Positions 16,981-25,681 of a stretch of DNA of 64,000 nt are shown here, piece after piece. Position numbers and translations under genes: made by a program. Each line of letters starts with the position of its first letter. The stretch's first letter is position 1. The DNA is from Confluentibacter sediminis (GTDB taxonomy: Bacteria > Bacteroidota > Bacteroidia > Flavobacteriales > Flavobacteriaceae), in assembly GCF_003258355.1 (NCBI RefSeq), contig NZ_QKPO01000007.1:124001-188000 (forward strand), read 5' to 3'. A model generated the notes under the pieces. The model saw only the letters and a program-made list of their open reading frames with translations, made no database searches and was not told where the DNA came from.

Positions 16981-18063
16981 ATGGAAAACAAGAAAGAATT
17001 AAGAAACTGGTTAGATGATTTAAAATTAGATCATCCATTGGTAATTGCAGGTCCTTGTAGTGCTGAGACAGAAGAACAAGTTTTAAGAATAGCTCACGAG
17101 CTTAAAGATACAGACGTAAATTATTTTAGAGCAGGTATTTGGAAGCCAAGAACTCGACCAGGGATGTTTGAAGGAGTTGGTGCTTTAGGTTTAAAATGGT
17201 TACAAAAAGTAAAAGCTGAAACAGGGATGAAAACAGCAACAGAAGTTGCTAACGCTGCCCACGTTAAATTAGCTTTAGAACATGATATTGATTTATTATG
17301 GGTTGGTGCACGTTCTACTGTAAGTCCTTTCATTATGCAAGAAATCGCAGATGCTTTACAAGGAACAGATAAGCCCGTACTTATTAAAAATCCTGTAAAC
17401 CCAGATTTAGCGTTATGGCTAGGTGGAATAGAAAGAATATATAAATCTGGAGTTAAAAATATTGGAGCCATCCATAGAGGATTTTCAACCTATGAAAAAA
17501 CTAAATATAGAAACAATCCAGAATGGCAGTTGGCTATAGAATTTCAAAATAAATATCCAGATATTCCTTTCATTAATGATCCATCGCATATTACAGGCAA
17601 ACGTGATATGATTTTTGATGTATCTCAAACGGCATTGGATTTGAATTTTGATGGATTAATGATTGAAACACATTTCGATCCAGATAATGCGTGGAGTGAT
17701 GCCTCTCAGCAAGTAACGCCTAAAACACTTATTCAAATTATGAAAGATTTAAAAATAAGAAAAGAGAGCGATCCTGAAGCAGATTACAATAAATCACTAG
17801 ATAATTTAAGAGCACAAATTGATGTGATTGATAATCAGATTATTGATTTGTTAGGTAAGCGTATGAAAGCTGCTGATGGAATTGGAGCGCTTAAAAAACA
17901 AAAGAACGTAGCTGTTTTACAATCTAAGCGTTGGAACGAAATTTTAGGTAAAATGGTGCTTGAAGGAGAATCGAAAGGTTTAAGCGAAGAGTTTATTTTA
18001 AAAATGTTTAAAGCAATTCATCAAGAATCTATTAACCATCAAGAGAAGATTATAAATAGTTAA
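16981..18063 (+). CDS. Bifunctional 3-deoxy-7-phosphoheptulonate synthase / chorismate mutase
   Basis: This 360-residue fusion joins two steps of aromatic synthesis. The N-terminal DAHP synthase domain (about residues 1-260) has VIAGPCSAE, RAGIWKPRTRPG, INDPSHITGKRD and ETHFDPDNAWSDA. The C-terminal AroQ-type chorismate mutase domain (about 265-360) has SLDNLRAQIDVIDNQIIDLLGKR and KWN-type residues. In Bacteroidota such a fusion with the mutase at the C-terminus is usual, and the mutase domain is thought to confer feedback inhibition by prephenate. It starts 11 bp after tyrA and closes the operon, followed by a strong terminator. Confidence 0.96.
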   Translation: MENKKELRNWLDDLKLDHPLVIAGPCSAETEEQVLRIAHELKDTDVNYFRAGIWKPRTRPGMFEGVGALGLKWLQKVKAETGMKTATEVANAAHVKLALEHDIDLLWVGARSTVSPFIMQEIADALQGTDKPVLIKNPVNPDLALWLGGIERIYKSGVKNIGAIHRGFSTYEKTKYRNNPEWQLAIEFQNKYPDIPFINDPSHITGKRDMIFDVSQTALDLNFDGLMIETHFDPDNAWSDASQQVTPKTLIQIMKDLKIRKESDPEADYNKSLDNLRAQIDVIDNQIIDLLGKRMKAADGIGALKKQKNVAVLQSKRWNEILGKMVLEGESKGLSEEFILKMFKAIHQESINHQEKIINS

Positions 18064-18096
18064 AAAAAAGAGCCTCATATTGAGGCTCTTTTTTTT
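18064..18096. terminator. Strong bidirectional terminator after the aromatic operon
   Basis: AAAAAAGAGCCTCA (18064-18077) and TGAGGCTCTTTTTT (18081-18094) form a 14-bp stem with loop TAT, with A-run and T-run on either side. It serves both the aromatic operon and the convergent gene, whose stop codon (18095-18097) lies in the T-run. Confidence 0.92.
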
Positions 18097-18544
18097 ATTT
18101 GTTTCTTTTAAAAATATATCGCGTAATAAAAATACCCTGACCATCACCTTTGCCAGCATCACTTTCAACTGCACTAGTAACAAATGCTAGTTCCCAACCT
18201 TCTTCAATCATAGTATTGATTTTAGAGGTTATTAAAGCATCATTGGCAGCTATATTCTGAAAACGAATTCCGGCAATATTGTAAAAATTCAACAATTTTG
18301 TTTCGTCAAAATCCTTGACTCTTATATCTGAGCGGTCAGATTTATTGCGTTCATTATCATCTTCTGTTTGTGTACTCGTATAATCTTTATAATTTTTTAC
18401 TTCATTCGCACTAATAAGTCTTGAACGTCCTAAGCCGTTTGGAACAATAGATTCTACACTTGTAATAACTTTATATTCAACTTGAGCTTGAGCATCAATA
18501 AAAGATACTAATGACAAAATAGATACTAATAAAATTTTTTTCAT
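18095..18544 (-). CDS. Secreted hypothetical protein, 149 aa (DUF4177-like C-terminus)
   Basis: An N-terminal signal peptide (residues 1-20, ending DAQAQ) predicts export to the periplasm. The C-terminal part (INTMIEEGWELAFVTSAVES, then FITRYIFKR) resembles the short DUF4177-type fold. No catalytic motif is visible and I do not recognise a function. It is a stand-alone gene divergent from rsgA, with a shared terminator at its 3' end. Confidence 0.72.
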   Translation of the reverse strand: MKKILLVSILSLVSFIDAQAQVEYKVITSVESIVPNGLGRSRLISANEVKNYKDYTSTQTEDDNERNKSDRSDIRVKDFDETKLLNFYNIAGIRFQNIAANDALITSKINTMIEEGWELAFVTSAVESDAGKGDGQGIFITRYIFKRNK

Positions 18545-18645
18545 GTTGTTGTTGATTTTTGTTTATAATCGCAATATATGGTTTTTTCTCACGCTATATT
18601 ATATCTAAATGTTGTTAATTTGTATAAGTAATTATTAAATCTTTA

Positions 18646-19596
18646 ATGACAGGACTTGTTTATAAATCTACTGGGAGTTGGTACACCGTTAAAACCGATT
18701 TGGGTGACACTTACGAGTGCAGAATAAAAGGTAAATTCCGAATCAAAGGAATTAAAAGTACCAATCCAATTGCTGTTGGAGATATAGTGGATTTTGAATT
18801 GGAAACCGATAATAACCAAGTGTCTGGTATTATTAATTATATTCATGATAGGAAAAATTATATCATAAGAAAATCGGTTAACCTATCCAAGCAAACGCAT
18901 ATTATTGCCGCTAATATTGATCAAGTTTTTTTATTGATTACTATAAACAATCCGCCCACTTTATCTAGTTTTATTGATAGGTTTTTGGTTACTGCCAATG
19001 CCTACCAGATAAAAACCATTTTACTTTTCAATAAAATAGATACTTATGATGAAGAAACCCTAAATGAGGTGAAATATTTGGCTCATGTATATAGAAAGAT
19101 AGGTTATGAGTGTATTGGAGTTTCGGCTAAAACAGGTAAGAACGTAGATAAGGTAAAGGCATTAATGCACGATAAAGTAAGTATGTTTTCTGGGCATTCT
19201 GGTGTTGGAAAATCGACGCTTGTTAATGCTATTGAACCAACATTAGATATAAAAACTAAAGAAATATCAACCTTGCATATGCAGGGTCAACATACTACCA
19301 CATTTGCTGAAATGTTCGATTTAAGTTTTAAGGCAAAAATTATAGATACCCCGGGGATTAAGGGTTTTGGTATTGTTGATATGGATAAAGAAGAAGTTGG
19401 AGACTATTTTCCTGAATTTTTTGCTCTTAAGCAACAATGTAAATTTAATAATTGCTTACACGTACAAGAGCCGCATTGTGCTGTTAAAAAAGCTTTGGAT
19501 AATGACGAGATAGCATTTTCGCGTTACCGTAGCTATATTCAAATACTGGAAGGTGAAGATGAACATTATAGAACCGATAATTGGGATAAAGAATGA
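18646..19596 (+). CDS. rsgA: Ribosome small subunit-dependent GTPase RsgA
   Basis: RsgA is the circularly permuted GTPase that checks late 30S maturation. The 316 residues show the N-terminal OB fold (about 1-80), then the G motifs in permuted order: NKID (G4, about 125), SGHSGVGKST (G1, about 182), DTPGIKGFG (G3, about 238). The C-terminal zinc finger is C-x4-C...H-x5-H-C type (QCKFNNCLHVQEPHC). It overlaps dtd by 4 bp. Confidence 0.97.
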   Translation: MTGLVYKSTGSWYTVKTDLGDTYECRIKGKFRIKGIKSTNPIAVGDIVDFELETDNNQVSGIINYIHDRKNYIIRKSVNLSKQTHIIAANIDQVFLLITINNPPTLSSFIDRFLVTANAYQIKTILLFNKIDTYDEETLNEVKYLAHVYRKIGYECIGVSAKTGKNVDKVKALMHDKVSMFSGHSGVGKSTLVNAIEPTLDIKTKEISTLHMQGQHTTTFAEMFDLSFKAKIIDTPGIKGFGIVDMDKEEVGDYFPEFFALKQQCKFNNCLHVQEPHCAVKKALDNDEIAFSRYRSYIQILEGEDEHYRTDNWDKE

Positions 19597-20045
19597 AGGT
19601 TGTAATTCAAAGAGTTTCAATAGCAAGTGTCACTATTGAAGGGGAAAAAGTAGCTTCTATAGAAAATGGACTTTTAATCCTTTTAGGAATTGTTGATGAA
19701 GACACCACAGAAGATATTGTTTGGTTGTCTAATAAAATCACTAATCTTCGGATTTTTGAAGATGAAAATGGTGTTATGAATAAATCTATTATGGAGAGTA
19801 ATGGCGATGTTATTGTGGTGAGCCAGTTTACTTTGCATGCTTTAACCAAAAAAGGAAATCGCCCAAGTTATATAAAAGCGGCTAAGCCAAATGTAGCTAT
19901 TCCTCTATATGAAGCTTTTATAAATCAAGTAGAGTTAGATTTAAATAAAAAAATACAAACAGGTCAATTTGGTGCAGATATGAAAGTAGCATTGGTTAAT
20001 GACGGTCCTGTAACAATTATCATAGATTCAAAAAATAAGGAATAA
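19593..20045 (+). CDS. dtd: D-aminoacyl-tRNA deacylase
   Basis: Dtd hydrolyses D-aminoacyl-tRNA and also mischarged glycyl-tRNA(Ala), a proofreading step. The 150 residues fit the family. The active-site motifs SQFTLHA (about residue 77) and the cross-subunit Gly-cisPro segment NDGPVT (about residue 136) are both present. It is translationally coupled to rsgA by the ATGA overlap. Confidence 0.97.
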   Translation: MKVVIQRVSIASVTIEGEKVASIENGLLILLGIVDEDTTEDIVWLSNKITNLRIFEDENGVMNKSIMESNGDVIVVSQFTLHALTKKGNRPSYIKAAKPNVAIPLYEAFINQVELDLNKKIQTGQFGADMKVALVNDGPVTIIIDSKNKE

Positions 20046-20049
20046 TATA

Positions 20050-20376
20050 ATGGACATAAAAAACGCACAAATAATAGTAGATAATTGGATTAAAGACCAC
20101 GGGGTTCGTTATTTTAATGAGCTAACAAATATGGCGCAACTTACAGAAGAAGTAGGTGAGGTGGCAAGAATTATAGCACGCCGCTATGGCGAGCAAAGCG
20201 AAAAAGAAAGTGATAAAGACAAAGATTTGGGGGAGGAATTAGCAGATGTTTTGTTTGTAGTGTTGTGCTTATCTAACCAGACTGGGGTCGATTTACAAGA
20301 TGCTTTTGATAAAAGAATGGACAAGAAAACAAAACGAGATCATGATAGGCATCATAATAATGAAAAATTAAAATAA
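20050..20376 (+). CDS. MazG-like nucleotide pyrophosphohydrolase, 108 aa
   Basis: This is a short single-domain all-alpha NTP-PPase. The metal-binding acidic pattern is visible as TEEVGEVARI (EExxE) and GEELADVLFV (ExxD). It would hydrolyse a non-canonical or damaged nucleoside triphosphate; the substrate is unknown. It follows dtd by 4 bp, and rsgA-dtd-mazG form one operon closed by a hairpin terminator. It is distinct from the full two-domain mazG at 41952. Confidence 0.92.
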   Translation: MDIKNAQIIVDNWIKDHGVRYFNELTNMAQLTEEVGEVARIIARRYGEQSEKESDKDKDLGEELADVLFVVLCLSNQTGVDLQDAFDKRMDKKTKRDHDRHHNNEKLK

Positions 20377-20392
20377 TTTATAAGTATCTTTG

Positions 20393-20418
20393 AACGCTTC
20401 TTTTAAGAAGCGTTTTTT
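20393..20418 (+). terminator. Intrinsic terminator between the MazG-like gene and aroA
   Basis: AACGCTTCTT (20393-20402) and AAGAAGCGTT (20405-20414) form a perfect 10-bp stem with a tight TT loop, followed by T residues to 20418. It ends 11 bp before the aroA start, so aroA is either expressed from read-through or this acts as a partial attenuator. Confidence 0.85.
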
Positions 20419-20429
20419 AATACATTATA

Positions 20430-21656
20430 ATGGATATTACACTTCACAAATCCCAAATAGAAAATAAAAAATCGAAAGTTATAATAACAGGTTCTAAAAG
20501 TGAATCTAATAGGTTGCTGTTATTAAAAGCTTTATACCCAGAGTTTATTTTAGAAAATATATCAAATTCAGATGACAGTAATTTGATGACCCAAGCATTA
20601 ATATCAAGTTCGGATATTATAGATATTCATCATGCTGGAACCGCCATGCGTTTTTTAACTGCTTTTTTATCAATTCAAGACGGAAAGGAAGTCATCATTA
20701 CAGGTTCTCAACGCATGAAAGAACGACCTATTAAAATTTTGGTTGATGCATTAAATGAGCTGGGGGCCGATATAAGCTATACCGAAAACGAAGGTTTTCC
20801 GCCATTAAAAATAAAAGGGAAGATACTAACGAAAAGCAAAGTATCCCTTCAAGCAAATGTAAGTAGTCAATATATTTCTGCTTTATTGTTAATAGCTTCT
20901 AAACTTGAAAATGGTTTGGAATTGACTTTAGAAGGAGAAATTACGTCTATTCCATACATAAAAATGACATTGGCACTTTTGGACGATATTGGAATTGAAA
21001 CATCTTTTATTGGACATACCATTAAGGTAAAGACATCAGCCCAAAACCAACAACCAAAAACTTTAACGGTGGAATCTGATTGGTCTTCAGCATCCTATTA
21101 TTTTAGTATTGTTGCTTTATGTGAAGCTGGTACAGAAATCACATTGTCTTCTTATAAAGAAAACTCATTACAAGGGGATTCTGTTTTGGTAGATATTTAT
21201 AAACACTTTGGAGTTGTTTCAACGTTTGAAAATAATTCGGTTACTTTAAAAAAGGAATCTAAAAAGTTAGAACCTTTAACTTTAAATCTTCAAAATGCAC
21301 CAGATATAGCCCAAACTATAGCTGTAACTTGTTTTGGTTTAGGGTTGGCTTGCGATTTGACAGGACTTCATACATTGAAAATAAAAGAGACAGATAGATT
21401 AGTGGCTTTAAAAACTGAAATTGAAAAACTTGGGGGTGACGTTAAAATCACTAATGAATCTTTGCATCTATCCCCTTCAGATAAAATGAATAAAAATGTA
21501 CCTATTGCGACTTACCATGACCATAGAATGGCTATGGCATTTGCACCTTTGGCTTTAAAGACATCTATTATAATTGAAGATTTTAATGTGGTTTCAAAAT
21601 CTTATCCAGCCTTTTGGGAAGACTTGCAATCTATTGGTTTTAAAATAACTAAATAA
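20430..21656 (+). CDS. aroA: 3-phosphoshikimate 1-carboxyvinyltransferase (EPSP synthase)
   Basis: AroA adds the enolpyruvyl group of PEP to shikimate-3-phosphate. The 408 residues match the family. Marks are TGSKSESNRLLLL (residues about 20-32), HAGTAMRFLTAF, GSQRMKERPI (PEP-binding Arg), NVSSQYISALLL, the KETDRL segment and HDHRMAMAFAPLA. The N-terminal loop carries TGSKSESNR where many enzymes have GSKSxTxR. It is separate from the aromatic operon at 14-18 kb but serves the same pathway. Confidence 0.96.
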   Translation: MDITLHKSQIENKKSKVIITGSKSESNRLLLLKALYPEFILENISNSDDSNLMTQALISSSDIIDIHHAGTAMRFLTAFLSIQDGKEVIITGSQRMKERPIKILVDALNELGADISYTENEGFPPLKIKGKILTKSKVSLQANVSSQYISALLLIASKLENGLELTLEGEITSIPYIKMTLALLDDIGIETSFIGHTIKVKTSAQNQQPKTLTVESDWSSASYYFSIVALCEAGTEITLSSYKENSLQGDSVLVDIYKHFGVVSTFENNSVTLKKESKKLEPLTLNLQNAPDIAQTIAVTCFGLGLACDLTGLHTLKIKETDRLVALKTEIEKLGGDVKITNESLHLSPSDKMNKNVPIATYHDHRMAMAFAPLALKTSIIIEDFNVVSKSYPAFWEDLQSIGFKITK

Positions 21657-21671
21657 TAAACCCCCATTTAC

Positions 21672-21703
21672 TTGACAAGGCCTATCTTAAGATTGTATAT
21701 TTG
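21672..21703 (+). promoter_or_regulatory. Promoter of queA (Bacteroidota type)
   Basis: TTG at 21672-21674 and a perfect TAnnTTTG element (TATATTTG, 21696-21703) are separated by 21 bp. Transcription would start near 21710, just before the duplicated leader, giving an unusually long 5' UTR of about 210 nt for queA. Confidence 0.7.
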
Positions 21704-21734
21704 CTGCCTTGTGAAAAACAATAAAAAGGAACAA

Positions 21735-21758
21735 ATGAACCATTCAATAAGACTATAG
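21735..21758 (+). CDS. Leader mini-ORF 1 of queA (7 codons)
   Basis: It encodes MNHSIRL. Its start context is almost identical to that of queA, because it lies in the duplicated leader unit. Translation is plausible but unproven. Only codon 6 differs in amino acid from mini-ORF 2 (Arg versus Pro), so the other residues are kept; that may simply reflect a recent duplication. Confidence 0.4.
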   Translation: MNHSIRL

Positions 21759-21827
21759 TTTATTTTTTATCTAGATTACACTATTGAATGCAACATTTGA
21801 CAATTAAAAAACAATAAAAACGAACAA

Positions 21828-21851
21828 ATGAACCATTCAATACCACTATAA
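21828..21851 (+). CDS. Leader mini-ORF 2 of queA (7 codons)
   Basis: It encodes MNHSIPL, with ACGAACAAATG before and at the start exactly as for queA. It ends 68 bp upstream of queA. See mini-ORF 1. Confidence 0.4.
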   Translation: MNHSIPL

Positions 21852-21919
21852 TTTATTTTTATCTAGATTAACCTATTGAATGCAACATTTGACAATTAAA
21901 AAACAATAAAAACGAACAA

Positions 21920-22969
21920 ATGAAATTATCACACTTTGGTTTCAATTTACCAGATGAATTATTGGCAGAATATCCAGCAGAGAATAGAGATGAATCTCGT
22001 TTAATGGTTTTAAACAGAAAAACTCAAACTATAGAGCATAGAATGTTTAAAGATATTCTGGATTATTTTGATGAAGGTGATGTCATGATTATCAATAACA
22101 CAAAAGTATTTCCAGCGAGGCTTTATGGGAATAAAGAGAAAACAGGTGCTAGAATTGAAGTGTTTTTGTTGAGGGAATTAAATGAGGAGCAACGTCTTTG
22201 GGATGTTTTGGTAGATCCTGCTAGAAAAATAAGGATAGGTAACAAATTATATTTTGGTGATGATGATACACTTGTTGCTGAGGTTATAGATAACACAACA
22301 TCAAGAGGACGTACCTTGCGTTTTTTATATGATGGTTCTTATAAGGAATTTAGAAATAAACTAACTGAATTAGGAGAAACACCACTTCCTAAATATATTA
22401 GAAGAGAAGTACAGCCAGAAGATGAAGAGCGTTATCAAACTATTTATGCCAAAAATGAAGGAGCCGTTGCGGCACCAACAGCCGGGCTTCACTTTTCTAA
22501 ACAACTTTTAAAACGATTGGAAATTAAAGGAATTAATTTTGCTGAAGTTACTTTACATGTTGGCTTAGGAACATTCAATCCAGTAGAGGTTGAGGATCTG
22601 TCTAAGCATAAAATGGATAGTGAAGAGTTAATTATTGATTCTAAAGCGGTGGAAGTTGTTAATACTGGTATTAAAAACAAAAAACGTATTTGTGCCGTTG
22701 GAACGACTGCTATGAGAGCTATTGAAAGTTCGGTATCTTCTAATGGTATGTTAAACGAAATGGAAGGTTGGACTAATAAATTTATTTTCCCTCCATACGA
22801 TTTTAGTATTGCTAATTGTATGATTACAAACTTTCACACACCAAAATCTACTTTGCTAATGATGGCATCCGCTTTTGGAGGTGTCGATTTCGTTAAAAAA
22901 GCATATCAAGAAGCCATTAAAGAAAAATACAAATTCTACAGTTATGGTGACGCCATGCTAATTATATAA
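21920..22969 (+). CDS. queA: tRNA preQ1(34) S-adenosylmethionine ribosyltransferase-isomerase
   Basis: QueA moves the ribose of AdoMet onto preQ1 in tRNA to give epoxyqueuosine. The 349 residues match the family. Signature segments are [24 protein letters not shown] at the N-terminus, [11 protein letters not shown] (about residue 190), [11 protein letters not shown] and [11 protein letters not shown]. The gene has its own promoter, a duplicated leader and a strong terminator, so it is monocistronic. Confidence 0.97.
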   Translation: MKLSHFGFNLPDELLAEYPAENRDESRLMVLNRKTQTIEHRMFKDILDYFDEGDVMIINNTKVFPARLYGNKEKTGARIEVFLLRELNEEQRLWDVLVDPARKIRIGNKLYFGDDDTLVAEVIDNTTSRGRTLRFLYDGSYKEFRNKLTELGETPLPKYIRREVQPEDEERYQTIYAKNEGAVAAPTAGLHFSKQLLKRLEIKGINFAEVTLHVGLGTFNPVEVEDLSKHKMDSEELIIDSKAVEVVNTGIKNKKRICAVGTTAMRAIESSVSSNGMLNEMEGWTNKFIFPPYDFSIANCMITNFHTPKSTLLMMASAFGGVDFVKKAYQEAIKEKYKFYSYGDAMLII

Positions 22970-22974
22970 ATTTC

Positions 22975-23004
22975 AAAGCCTTGTTTTTAACAAGGCTTTT
23001 TTTT
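22975..23004 (+). terminator. Intrinsic terminator of queA
   Basis: AAAGCCTTGTT (22975-22985) and AACAAGGCTTT (22989-22999) form an 11-bp stem with a TTT loop, followed by T residues. Confidence 0.92.
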
Positions 23005-23164
23005 CATTCCTGCGAAACCGGAGATTCACAAATATATGTCCTAAAACAAGAATCAAAGAGTAAAGCAGAAATCTATTTTTAAAAATTTCAGTGATTTTTT
23101 AGATAAGAGTTTCTCTCATTTGGAGAGATTAAGGGAAGATATTTTCCCTATTTTTGCAAAACTT

Positions 23165-24205
23165 ATGGCAACAACTAAAAAAGACATTCGAGCTTTATCA
23201 AAAGAAGATCTTAGAGATTTCTTTGTAAAACAAGGGGATAAAGCCTTTAGAGGTAATCAGGTTTATGAATGGCTTTGGCAAAAATCTGCTTATACTTTTG
23301 AGAGCATGACCAATCTTTCAAAAGAAACCAGAGAACTTTTACAAAACAATTTTGTTATCAATCATATTGAGGTTGATACCATGCAACGTAGCAAAGATGG
23401 GACGGTTAAAAATGCGGTTAAATTGCATGATGGTTTAATAGTAGAATCTGTTTTAATACCAACAGCAACTAGAACTACTGCGTGTGTTTCCAGCCAGGTT
23501 GGGTGTAGCTTAGACTGTAAATTTTGTGCTACCGCAAGATTAAAACGTATGCGTAATTTAAATCCTGATGAGATTTACGACCAAGTTGTTGCAATAGATC
23601 GAGAAAGTAAATTATATTTTAACAGACCCCTTAGTAATATTGTTTTTATGGGTATGGGCGAACCACTCATGAACTATAACAATGTGATTAAAGCCATTGA
23701 TAAAATTACCTCGCCAGAAGGTTTGGGCATGTCTCCAAAACGCATTACATTATCGACATCTGGAGTGCCAAAAATGATTAAAAAAATGGCAGATGACGAC
23801 GTTAAATTTAATTTAGCAGTTTCATTACATTCAGCGATAGATGAGGTTAGGAACTCCATTATGCCTTTTAACGAAACGTTTCCGTTACAAGATTTAAAGG
23901 AAGCTTTAGAATATTGGTACATGAAGACCAATAGAAAAATCAGTTATGAATATGTAGTTTGGAAAGACATTAATGATAGCCAAAAAGATATAGATGCGTT
24001 TGTGAAATTTTGTAAGTATGTGCCTTGTAAAGTGAATATTATAGAATACAACCCCATTGATGATGGCGATTTTCAGCAAGCATCAAGCGACGCCATAGAT
24101 AATTATATTTATCATTTAGAAAAAAATAGAATTGTAGTGAATGTTCGTCGAAGTAGGGGCAAGGATATTGATGCCGCTTGCGGACAGCTAGCTAATAAAT
24201 CTTAA
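23165..24205 (+). CDS. rlmN: 23S rRNA (adenine2503-C2)-methyltransferase, radical SAM
   Basis: RlmN methylates A2503 of 23S rRNA and A37 of some tRNAs. The 346-residue product from ATG 23165 starts MATTKKDIRALSKEDL, as homologs do; the TTG at 23120 in the same frame would add 15 unlikely residues. The radical-SAM cluster motif is CSLDCKFC (about residue 115). GMGEPLMN and the C-terminal CGQL cysteine needed for the methylated intermediate are present. A TATTTTTG element at 23149-23156 sits 8 bp before the start, which would give a nearly leaderless mRNA. Confidence 0.96.
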   Translation: MATTKKDIRALSKEDLRDFFVKQGDKAFRGNQVYEWLWQKSAYTFESMTNLSKETRELLQNNFVINHIEVDTMQRSKDGTVKNAVKLHDGLIVESVLIPTATRTTACVSSQVGCSLDCKFCATARLKRMRNLNPDEIYDQVVAIDRESKLYFNRPLSNIVFMGMGEPLMNYNNVIKAIDKITSPEGLGMSPKRITLSTSGVPKMIKKMADDDVKFNLAVSLHSAIDEVRNSIMPFNETFPLQDLKEALEYWYMKTNRKISYEYVVWKDINDSQKDIDAFVKFCKYVPCKVNIIEYNPIDDGDFQQASSDAIDNYIYHLEKNRIVVNVRRSRGKDIDAACGQLANKS

Positions 24206-24304
24206 AATAATGTTTTTGTTATTTCTAAAAAGCCAGGGTAATCCGCTTTAAATAATAATAAACTTTTAATTTAATTGATTTGAAATAGAATATTTAAATT
24301 TTTA

Positions 24305-25282
24305 ATGAAAATAGTAGAGCAAATAAAACAACCCATAGCTTATGAAATGGATCTTTTCGAGCAAAAGTTCCTGTTGTCTATGTCTAGTAAAGTGGCTTTG
24401 CTGAATAGAATTACCACCTATATTGTCAATAGAAAGGGTAAACAAATGCGCCCTATGTTTGTATTTTTGGTTGCCAAAATGGTGTCCAATGGAGAGGTTA
24501 GCGAACGGACATATCGAGGTGCTTCGGTCATTGAATTGATACATACTGCTACTTTAGTGCATGACGATGTGGTTGATGATAGTAATCGTAGACGTGGTTT
24601 TTTCTCGGTAAATGCCTTATGGAAAAATAAAATAGCGGTTTTAATAGGAGATTATTTATTATCAAAAGGATTGTTGTTGTCTATTGATAATAATGATTTT
24701 GACTTACTTAAAATCATTTCAATTGCGGTGCGTGAAATGAGTGAGGGCGAATTACTTCAAATTGAAAAAGCTAGAAAGCTAGATATTACTGAGGATATTT
24801 ATTACGAAATCATCCGTCAAAAAACAGCAACGCTCATTGCCGCTTGTTGTAGTTTAGGAGCCGCTTCTGTTAAACCGGAATCAAACCATGTAGAAGACAT
24901 GCGTAAGTTTGGTGAATTGATTGGAATGGCATTTCAAATTAAAGACGATTTGTTTGATTATGGTAATACCCAAATTGGTAAACCAACAGGTATAGATATC
25001 AAAGAACAGAAAATGACATTGCCTTTAATTTATGTGCTTAATCGCGTATCTAAAGAAGATAAAAAATGGCTGATTAATTCTATTAAAAATCATAATAAAA
25101 ATAGTAAACGAGTTAAAGAAGTTATTTCCTTTGTAAAAAACAATGGTGGTTTAGATTATGCCATTGATAAAATGAACCAATTTCAAGAAGAAGCTCTAAA
25201 ATTACTCGATAATTTCCCAGATTCAGAATACAAAAAGTCCCTCATATTAATGGTGAATTATGTGATTGATAGGAAAAAGTAA
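24305..25282 (+). CDS. Polyprenyl diphosphate synthase (all-trans, IspB/GGPP-type)
   Basis: This 325-residue enzyme elongates isoprenyl diphosphates. The first aspartate-rich motif is HDDVVDDSNRRRG (about residue 83) and the second is QIKDDLFDY (about residue 215), and KPTGIDIKEQKMTLPL follows. The residues before the first motif (IHTATLV, no bulky aromatic block) suggest a long-chain product, as for the menaquinone side chain. No dedicated crtE lies in the crt operon here, so it could also supply GGPP for carotenoids. It stands alone on the plus strand. Confidence 0.92.
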   Translation: MKIVEQIKQPIAYEMDLFEQKFLLSMSSKVALLNRITTYIVNRKGKQMRPMFVFLVAKMVSNGEVSERTYRGASVIELIHTATLVHDDVVDDSNRRRGFFSVNALWKNKIAVLIGDYLLSKGLLLSIDNNDFDLLKIISIAVREMSEGELLQIEKARKLDITEDIYYEIIRQKTATLIAACCSLGAASVKPESNHVEDMRKFGELIGMAFQIKDDLFDYGNTQIGKPTGIDIKEQKMTLPLIYVLNRVSKEDKKWLINSIKNHNKNSKRVKEVISFVKNNGGLDYAIDKMNQFQEEALKLLDNFPDSEYKKSLILMVNYVIDRKK

Positions 25283-25287
25283 TTAGG

Positions 25288-25680
25288 TCATTTTAAACGT
25301 TCTAATCTCCCTTTTCGCTTTACCATATTTTTATAATCCCATTGGATATTTCGTGCTTTTTCAATCCAGCGTTCTAAATCAATATGGTTTATTTGTTCCA
25401 AAGATGTGTAAAGTATGGAAGCGTCTTTAAATTTACCAGTGCCTAATTCTAGTTGTTCTTCATTAAAACTTGCACCGCTCCAAAACATTAGCCGAATGCC
25501 TTTTTTTAATTTACTGTAACCTACAATAGGATTTTCTTCTATAAACCAAACGGGATGTTTGTGACAAATTTTGCTTTCTACTTCGGGCAATTGTCTGTAA
25601 ATAAAAACGGCTAAAAAATCACATATTTGGCATTCTTCAAATTCCAGAAGGTCATTATATGCAGCAATTTCTTGATTCAT
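25288..25680 (-). CDS. DUF1801-related protein, second copy (130 aa)
   Basis: The central stretch HPVWFIEENPIVGYSKLKKGIRLMFWSG resembles the DUF1801/YdhG-type fold and the C-terminus is basic. ATG 25680 is chosen because it lies 1 bp after the upstream stop, giving MNQEIAAYNDLL. A longer start at 25719 would overlap the neighbour. No enzymatic motif is visible. It appears co-transcribed with the other DUF1801 gene. It overlaps nothing at its 3' end but converges closely on the polyprenyl synthase (5 bp). Confidence 0.72.
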   Translation of the reverse strand: MNQEIAAYNDLLEFEECQICDFLAVFIYRQLPEVESKICHKHPVWFIEENPIVGYSKLKKGIRLMFWSGASFNEEQLELGTGKFKDASILYTSLEQINHIDLERWIEKARNIQWDYKNMVKRKGRLERLK

Positions 25681-25681
25681 A

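Larger units (their letters stand above)
21714..21923 (+). repeat. Tandem duplication of a 92-93 bp leader unit before queA, each unit with a mini-ORF and hairpin
   Basis: Unit 1 (21714-21806) and unit 2 (21807-21898) are nearly identical, and a third partial copy (21899-21923) forms the queA start context. Each begins with an A-rich ACAATAAAAA...GAACAAATG. The first two ATGs open seven-residue ORFs: MNHSIRL (21735-21758) and MNHSIPL (21828-21851). Each unit also has a perfect 9-bp inverted repeat, CATTCAATA with TATTGAATG (21741-21749/21782-21790 and 21834-21842/21874-21882). The queA ATG is 92 bp after the second mini-ORF start. Confidence 0.9.

Noticed and set aside
20393-20418. Attenuator for aroA
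   Set aside because: The hairpin before aroA has no leader ORF rich in aromatic codons and no competing fold, so it is read as the terminator of the upstream operon.
21660-21919. preQ1 riboswitch in the queA leader
   Set aside because: The leader is a tandem duplicate with simple hairpins and AT-rich loops. I cannot see the H-type pseudoknot or conserved C-rich core of a preQ1 aptamer.
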